From Lanius collurio (lineage: Eukaryota > Chordata > Aves > Passeriformes > Laniidae): a stretch of 64,000 bases of DNA. The notes beneath the pieces are model-generated. The model saw nothing but the letters and a program-made list of their open reading frames with translations. It had not been told where the DNA came from and made no database searches. Below are positions 56,476 to 64,000 of this stretch, piece after piece. Location of the stretch: NCBI GenBank assembly GCA_020086605.1, contig JACBWW010000008.1:11014622-11078621 (forward strand), in the 5' to 3' direction. Positions within the stretch are counted from its first letter, which is position 1, and every line of letters starts with the position of its first letter. Made by a program: the position numbers and the translations under genes.

Positions 56476-56483
56476 TATTTATA
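56476..56483 (-). promoter_or_regulatory. TATA box (TATAAATA)
   Basis: On the minus strand CCAAATGAGTATAAATAAATGC. It is a canonical TATA element upstream of the candidate first exon ending at 56330. TATA-like strings occur by chance in AT-rich DNA, so confidence is limited. Confidence 0.35.
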
Positions 56484-59400
56484 CTCATTTGGAATTTCCT
56501 GAGACAGTCCCAGCCCGGCAGCCAGCCCAGCCCAGCGCCAGCGGTTTCCTTCACAGCACTTCACATGCTGTGCAATGCCTCTGGTTCCCCAAGGGTTAAA
56601 ATACATTAAATGGGCAGCAGGATGAAAGGAACTGTACCAAATGACACACTAAAAAGATGCTGGATTTTTGGTTTTGTTTTTTTCATAAGAAGACAGATTT
56701 AATTCCCAGAAGGGAATTATAAGTTCAGATCACTTCTCTTCCACCCTGTGTTCTCCCTTCCTCCCAAGCCCTTCACCCCACCTCTCTTATTTCTCACTCC
56801 CACATGTGGACTGAGAGAGAGCATAGAAAGGTTCATTGATATAATTTGGGCAGAATGATTACCCCTGTTGTAACCACCAACCACTGCTTGCAGTTTTGTC
56901 TGTGTTACATTCAGTTTTGTTTTATTTACGCTTCTCAAATTCAGGTTATTATTTGAGGGATAAAAATAAAAACTTCTAGTATGTGTTTCCTTTTTTTTTC
57001 TGAAACACAGCCAAAATATGCAATACATCCTTCATGCTAGTAAAAGCATTTTGAAAACAACGTACAAACATACCTGACTTTTTCATATTCAATTTTCTTG
57101 TTTCCACATAACACAAGTATTAACTCAAGTAAAGATAACTGGGATTCCAGATGCAAGAAGACTCACTTCTCAGCATCACTAAAAGAGCCTCAAAGCCCTG
57201 AGCTCCATCTCTTTTCACCTCTGCTTACAACAACAGTTGCTATTAAAAGGTGACAGACTCATTTAACAATGGCAAAGGTCCTAAGACTTCACAGGACTAA
57301 AGGAAAATAACTTTCATTTCCATGTTTTCCATGCAGATTCACAAGAACAGTTAAAAAAAAAAGGCTGGGGGACACACACATGAATTTCAAAACAATTTCC
57401 AAGATCACTGCAGACTGGAACAGCTGTGCTTCAAACGGAAGTAGGATCTTGTGCTGAAATGGCAGGAGCATGGTCCAAGTCCTCCACAATGCCTTCAGCT
57501 AAAATTGCACAGACTTCCAATAAAAGTGTTTCCTGAATGTCTGATGGTTTCAGTGGCATTTAATATGAAGCAAAGTAATATACAATACTTCCAGGCATCA
57601 GCTTTTGGACTCTAAAGTAGGTCCTGCCCTCCAGGTAATTTTAAAATTTATTTCCTTGAATTACAAGTCATTGATGTATCCAGAATAAAACATGAGCTCA
57701 TAAAAAAAGTCCAAAGAACCCAGCTTGTTTCATCTATGGACCATGAAGGTATGGAATTTTAATTGAACTTGGTTTGCTCTGTGCTCTAACTACCCTATGC
57801 ATGAAGAAAAACAGCTCTCCATAAAATATTATTTGGTAACAGTTCCTAACCATGGTTTGAAGTTTCTGCTAGAACACAGAAAAACTCAAGGGCAGCTGAC
57901 ACTCAACCCATGCTTTCAGTTCAGGGAAGATGCAAAAATTCAGCTCTTGAAACACTGCCTGGAGCCTGCAGCCAAGCAGCACTGCCTGCGCTTGCTGCTC
58001 TTCAAGCTGTATCTTTCAACCAGCCAGGTGAGAATGAGCAGTGCACAGCAGCACTGGATGTTAGTGGTGGGCATCTCTATCTCCATCAGCAGGTTTTTCA
58101 CACCAGGCAGGGGGGATCATTAAAATACCCATCTAGTTTTCTGTTGTGGAAACAAACGTGACACTTGGAATAGCGAAGTGAAGAGAATGGCGAGAACATT
58201 CTTCTCAAGAGTTAGGATTCTGCTCAGAGGAAAAAAATAAATCTCTTAACATTACATGGTTTCATTTTTCCAAAAAAAGACAGCATGATATCCTGTTTAG
58301 AGAAGAACAGATTTTAGCAGCTGTCTCCACATGCTCCATCTGTTTACCATTACTCTGCGGTTTTGAGGGCTCGACATTTGAACAGGCACTTCATCAAGTC
58401 ATGCACCTTGAGTGGACTGTCCTCAAAACTCTCTCCAGGCTGAAAAAGACCTGCCACAAGTTCATGTAATAACCCATAATGCGTATCAGCACGTCAGCCC
58501 TTGTCCAGCAATTCAAATATGGAGGCGTATGTCTGGGTTAGCACCCGTGAAACCTAAAGGCAAAGACCATATATGTATTTTCTTGCCCTTTGAGACCATT
58601 AAATTGTCAAATAAACTCATTCAGCTACTGTTTGCAGTAGAAACAAAACTGAGGTCAGAGCACAGCTCCCCAGTGACCAAAAAACCTGACTTGGTTGAAA
58701 GCAGAATCAGTGTAAGGTCTGGTGTATGGGCAGCCATCCAGCTGATAAATTCTTATCTAAAAAGCAGATTATTTCACACCCCTTCTGAAAACAAAAGGCA
58801 GAGAGGGCACAATGGATCTATGAAAGGCGATGGATGAAACACAGCTCTTTAAAACTTGTGCCTCCAAGAGACCATTTCCTCAGCAATGGAGTGGCTCTGC
58901 TTGGAAAGAATGAAATATCCGCTTGATTACAGTGATCCAGTCCAGGGGAGCACAGAGCTCAGCCATACCCACCACTGTCAGGTCTGTGTTCCTATCCCCA
59001 AAAACAGCTGCTGCATTTTGATGAAGTTTGGATATGGGGTTCTTCTAGATTTTAATTTGTGAAAGAGTAGGCATGTACTATTTTGTTTTTTTTTCTTTAC
59101 AGCCTTCCAGAATTTGGCAGCTGGTTTCCACAGAATGATTTAAAACCTGCTAGCCATTAAGGTCAGACATGAAACTGATCTGGCCCATCCGTCCCCTCCC
59201 TAAGAGATGCCTCTGGAAGGGCATAAGAAGAAAGCAAACATACAGCAACATTTCTCCTCTTGATGTAGAGAAACCTGCAACTCAGAGACTTCCCAAGCTG
59301 GGGTGGTCCAGGATGGGTTTTAAATCACAGTGTTAAATGTACGTTTTCAGTTGCAACTGATAAATGCACCACATATTATCATTATCTAGTTGAGCTTCAC

Positions 59401-59570
59401 ACAGAATGAACTTCAACTACTTGATATTTTGTGTGTCCTCACCTCAGGTAAGTAACAATCCCTACTGTTCTCCCAATGTACCTGCTTGGGAAAGCTTATG
59501 GTAAGAAGTCTTGTTGTGGGAGCAAGTAGACCATTCAAGCCTTTGAATCTGGTAAAATATTTTTTTCTTA
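56484..59570. other. Upstream sequence, no gene seen
   Basis: Ordinary sequence with no recognised exon or repeat family. Open frames of 103-141 codons (for example 58412-58834) lack domains or splice context. Confidence 0.55.
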
Positions 59571-60770
59571 GAATCACAGAATCACAGAAACTTTTAGGTG
59601 CCAAAAGACCTTTAAGATCATCAACTGCTCAAGTTCACCACCCTGTCCCTTCCCAAGCATTGTGTCTACAAATGGTGTTTCCACCACTTCCCTGAGAAGC
59701 CTGTTCCAAGCTTGGCAACCCTTTTGGTGAAGAAATTTTTCCTATTATCCAGCCTTCCCCAGCACAACTTGAGGCCTTTTTCTCTCATCCTGTCACTGGT
59801 CGCCTGGAAGAAGAGGCTGACCCCCACCTGGCTACACCTTCCTTTCAGGAAGCTGTAGAGGGTGATAAAGTGACCCCTGAGCCTCCTATTCTCGAGGCTA
59901 AACAACCTCAACTCCATCAGATGCTCCTTAAACAACCTGTGTTCCCGAGTCTTCACCAGCTTTGTAGCCCTTCTCTGGACATTCTCCAGTAGCTCAGTGT
60001 CTTTCTTGCAGTGAGGGGCCCAAAACTGAACAAAGCATTTGAGGTGTGGCCTCATCAGTGCCAAGTACAGAGGGACAATCCCTGCCCTGGTCCTGCTGGC
60101 CACACTGTTGCTGGTACAGGCCAGGATGCCATTGGCCTTCTTGGCCACCTGGGCACACCCTGGCTCATGTTCAGCTGCTGTCACCAGCACCCCCAGGTCC
60201 TTTTCCTGTGGGCAGCTTTGCAGCCACTCTGCCCCAGCCTGTGGCACTGCCTGGGGTTGTTGTGACCCAAGGGCAGGACCCAGCACTGGGCCTTGGTGAA
60301 CCTCACACCACTGGCCATGATCCAGCCTGTCCAGATCCCTCTGCAGAGCCTTCCTGGCCTCCAGGAGATCAACACTCCTGCTGGAATTGGTGTTGTCTCT
60401 AAACTGCTTGAGAGTGCCCCCAATAATCCCTCATCCAGATCAATTATGAAGACTTTAAACAGAACTGGCCCTAGAACTGAGCTCTGGGAAGACCACTGGT
60501 GACCAGCCACCAGCTGCATGTAACTCCATCCACCACCAGCCTTGGGGCCTGGCCATACAGATAGTTTTTTACCCACTGAACAGTCGGTAAAGCCACTGAG
60601 CCATAAGCAGCCTGTCTCTCCAGGAGAATGCTGTGGGAAAGTGTCAAAATCCTTACTGAGTCCAGGTAGAGACATCCACAACCTTTTCCTCATCCACTGA
60701 GCAAGTCACCTTGTCACAGAAAGAGATCAGATCAGTTAACCAGGACCTGCCTAATGGGATCCATGGGCAA
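59571..60770 (-). mobile_element. CR1 LINE, 5'-truncated, reverse orientation
   Basis: The left end shows the diagnostic CR1 3' tail in reverse, TTAGAATCACAGAATCACAG. The minus frames at 59666-60286 and 60181-60693 overlap in different phases, so the copy carries a frameshift. They encode reverse transcriptase text: SSVLGPVLFKVFIIDLDEGL, then after the shift EKDLGVLV, CAQVAKKANGILAC, NSVASRTR and LMRPHLKCFVQFWAPH. The catalytic FADD box expected after the DLDEG block is lost, so the copy is dead. At the right end text such as CACCTTGTCACAGAAAGAGATCAG extends to about 60770. Confidence 0.92.
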
Positions 60771-63700
60771 AACTACACATCCTATTAATGTGACGCGTAA
60801 CTGATAAACTGATAAGCAGTGTATGCAGTACATCACACAGGAGCAGGATTGAAAATGGACAGTAAAGCTGGACTGGAAGAGGAGATGCTACACACAGTTT
60901 CATAAAGATATATCTCTCCTGCTGCTGTGGTGGTGTCTTGTTCTATGGGCTGAGATGGTCTGGGTGTGCCATGTATCTGTTTGTAGAGTTGTAGCCTTAC
61001 AACTTTTCTCTGCAAAGGGACAAGTAAGTAGTTTTCTCAGAATTGTCAACAGTGCGTTTTTCACAGCACTGAAAATGGGTTGTGAGGAAGCAGAGGCAGA
61101 GGAGGGTTGGATATCAGTCTGCACTCTTCAGGGTACAGACATGGCAAAGTCCCTGTGCATCCCTGGGGAGAGATGGGATGAAACCAAGCACTGGAAAAAA
61201 GCAATGAGAGGAGCATCGGGGAACAAAAAGGGAAGGACCTGCATCCTGGATGGCAGACACACTGTCTGAGAGAGAGGAAGGGAACAGGACTGTAACTAAT
61301 GATGATGAGGAAGAATAGTGAAAGTCTAAAGGGCGATGCAGTGGATGCACAGGCATGTAAGCACACTCAGGTCCTGGCCATCTTAAAAGCCATGTAACAG
61401 CCATCTGTCTCCACATACAGAAAACAGAGAACAGGAGCAGAAGAGAATTATTCTAGACAGGAATACCTTTTTTTAACTTTATAACTTAAGATATAGAAAA
61501 AATTAATAAAGAATCATACTCCTGCTGGAGGGAGAAGAGGGGACAGGGAGAAAGGACTTTGCCATAGACTTACTGAAGTAAAAAATCCCTGCTGATATTT
61601 GTAAGCCCTTGAAACCTGACTGCCCTGATCTTGTCTTTATACTTCTATCATATGCAAATATTAGTCCACTTTTTTCAACCATGGCCACGTGCTTTGCTGT
61701 TTTTCTTGCATTGTACTTATTTTTTGAAAGCTGCACATTCTAGCTTTACCAAACAGTGTACATGAAGTGTTAAAAATTCACCTATTTTCTAGTATTAGAC
61801 CTGAAATTCCAGTAACAGCAGCAGAGTTGCACAAGTGTTTCCTTTCTATTATTTGATTTGTAAACCATATGACAGTGCTGCAGGCAGAGAGGTTGGCTGT
61901 GTGAAGCAAGGGTAGGGAAGGGGCTAGGAGACCATCAACAACATGCCCCTCAGCAGTAAGAGACTACTCTAGACAAGGGATGTCTGATTTACATAGGGAG
62001 TACAGTCTGTTCCCAATTATCAGGTAATTTAATCCTTACCCTAATCTTACCAAACCTTCAAACCCAGATATTAAAAAGTACCCCCACACACACACACTTT
62101 CAATCAAATAGTGAAGGGCAATACAAAAATATCACAGACAGGTCCTGCACATTGAAGGAAATCAACATATTGTTATAAAGGAAAAAGATACAGGAATATA
62201 TTAATTTAAAAAAGAGGAGACAATTATATGAAACATTAATTACAGTGCAAGATAACTAGGGAGGAGAGACTGGGCAAAATAAAGGGATGGACTGTGAGAA
62301 GGGGTAAGGGTCACATTTACCTACTTCTACAGATAAGAAGGCTTTGCAAAAGGTAGGGAAGGATGGACAGAAAACAGGAAACAGTATAACTGGATTGCAG
62401 ACTCACCTACCTCTCCAAGCGTCCCAGCATTTAGTTTTGTCAAAGTCTGTGTGAAGAGTCAGATGAAGAAAATGCTCAAGAGAGTGAGGATATGCTCTAA
62501 AGAGTTTTAGAGTAAGAGAGAGAGGGAGCAGGTGAGCCCTTTTTGGACCTGGCTGATCTGCTAATTCCCCCCAGACACCCCAACCTATGTCCCGCAGCAG
62601 AGGTCAACCACTGCTTTCTGCCAACGTGCGAAGTGTAATTTCTGGATGAAATCAGAGGAGGCAATGGCAGAAAAAAAGGGGAGGATGGACACAAGCATGC
62701 TTCTGTCCCAAAGCTCAGAGCTGGTTACACTAAGACATCCTGGCAGGAATCTGTACTCTGCTACCCGGGGGAGTCATGTTACCAGAGGAAGGAAATGGAG
62801 ATACAGCAGCAATGCCAACGTGAGAAGTCCGAGTGCTCCCTCAGCCCCTAAAAGTGCTGTGAAAACATGATACAGGAAGGGCTGCCCTTCTGTCATCTCT
62901 AATACAAAGCCTTACAAATGGCTCAAAAGAGGGGGAGGAGAGAGGTGGCCACTACAAGAACCTTCCCAAGGACTTCTGCTCCAGTAGTAACCCTTTTGTA
63001 AGGAACATATCTAAATGCAGCCACTCAAGTGTTTACAGAAGACAGCCAACTGTCATCAGGCTATTTTCATCCAAGTCATTTTCCTGAGGGACCATATATT
63101 TTTAAAAGAAACAAAATACCTTCCCACAGGGAGGAGATTCATATGTATTATTCATAAATTGTTTTCTGCAGAAGAATCTGGGAAGTGAGGAATACTGTGT
63201 AATAGTTTTGGGGAAGATGTACTGGCTTGTGTGTATCTTGAAAGTGGGGAAAAGCAGACAATGAAGAGAGAATAATTTTTCAAGTCTGGAAAAAGTTTAT
63301 TCTTGGTGTTTTTCCTGTGACATATACCTGCTACTGGTGCTTGCTCCCTACCCTCACCCCAGCTGCCACCAGATAGTGCAAAGCAGTGACTTCCACCGTG
63401 AGAACTTAGGGGTTTTATCACTGTTAGTATCCAGTTCAGTAAGGCAGCACAGTACCACAAACAGCAAGACGTGCCTGATGAGTCCCTAGAAAACTACTGG
63501 CTTTAAAATACAAGATGAGCACCCTGAGCTGCCTCTCAGGGTGTAAAGGGCACGTATTCCCATAGGGAGCAGCAGCAGGCCACAGGAGAAGGTCCAGATG
63601 CTGCCCACACAATTGCATCACAATAGCTCAGAGAAGGAAAGCCTGCATTGCTCCATAAGCAAGCTTCTGTCAGAGAGAATGAACAGTCCTCTGCCTAGGT

Positions 63701-64000
63701 GAGATGTGAGAATCTTCTGGGCAGCTGCAGAAGATAACCCAGAACATGACACAACTGTGGTAATCTCTGAAGAAAAGACAGATCAATTAAATCTGTTCCT
63801 TTTCTCAAGGCTGCTTTGGCCTCCTGCAGAGCATCAGCATCTGCACATAATGGCTTTGTATCTTGGGCCATCTCTTTCCCACCGTGTGCAATTTCCATTT
63901 CTAAGGACTGGGCTATCCAGAGCAGACTCCTATGTCCTCAACTCCCAATGACACTGTATTTACCATATCCTTTCTTCTTCCTGGCCCTTACCTTTCCACC
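60771..64000. other. Upstream sequence to window edge, no gene seen
   Basis: No exon with domain or splice support was found. There is a short CA run at about 62083-62097. In long vertebrate KANK1 genes further non-coding 5' exons lie far upstream, so this may still be KANK1 intron. Confidence 0.5.

Overview
This is a window of vertebrate, almost certainly avian, genomic DNA that carries two neighbouring genes on the minus strand. At the left edge is exon 1 of DMRT1 (start codon at 421-423, whole DM domain, donor at 134-135). From about 19.3 kb rightward lies KANK1, with ten coding exons recovered between 20258 and 46365 and the gene probably running on through the right part of the window. 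The KANK1-DMRT1 order and orientation are those of human 9p24.3. In birds this block is on the Z chromosome. The bird assignment rests on CR1 retrotransposons (17.5, 49.9, 51.9-53.0 and 59.6-60.8 kb) and on an avian-type endogenous retroviral LTR at 13743-14812. I know that LTR type best from Neoaves, passerines in particular, but I could not run a search.

Layout: 1-135 is the start of DMRT1 intron 1; 136-423 is coding exon 1; a GC/CpG-rich promoter region reaches to about 900. From 961 to about 19,330 is intergenic sequence without convincing genes. It holds a retroviral fragment (5.46-6.47 kb: envelope transmembrane remnant, polypurine tract, LTR-like region with large inverted repeats), a weaker LTR-like GC-rich segment (12.03-12.53 kb), a solo LTR (13.74-14.81 kb) and a short CR1 end. 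KANK1's 3' UTR is about 19,335-20,257. Its coding exons, in transcript order, are 43714-46365 (the giant exon with KN motif and coiled coils), 33793-34011, 32855-32963, 31648-31857, 29599-29686, 26698-26917, 23891-24033, 23166-23366, 20932-21030 and 20258-20320. All donor/acceptor phases agree and together they encode about 1,333 residues, close to the 1,352 of human KANK1. Only about the first dozen codons are missing.

The region right of 46,365 is KANK1 5' intron or upstream sequence. Two promoter candidates are visible: a CpG island at about 47.4-47.68 kb ending in a splice donor, and a TATA-type promoter near 56.48 kb followed by two possible exons. The second of these has an ATG-started open frame that splices in the correct phase to the giant exon. 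The rest is intronic or intergenic sequence with two degenerate CR1 copies.

Functionally the genes are unrelated neighbours. DMRT1 is a DM-domain transcription factor of testis determination. KANK1 is a cortical adaptor that links talin, liprin, KIF21A and 14-3-3 to restrain actin stress fibres and capture microtubules. No bacterial-type system, CRISPR array, tRNA or rRNA was seen. The most unusual structure is the retroviral segment with nested inverted repeats at 5.67-6.42 kb; the most useful gene-level lead is the candidate alternative KANK1 first coding exon.
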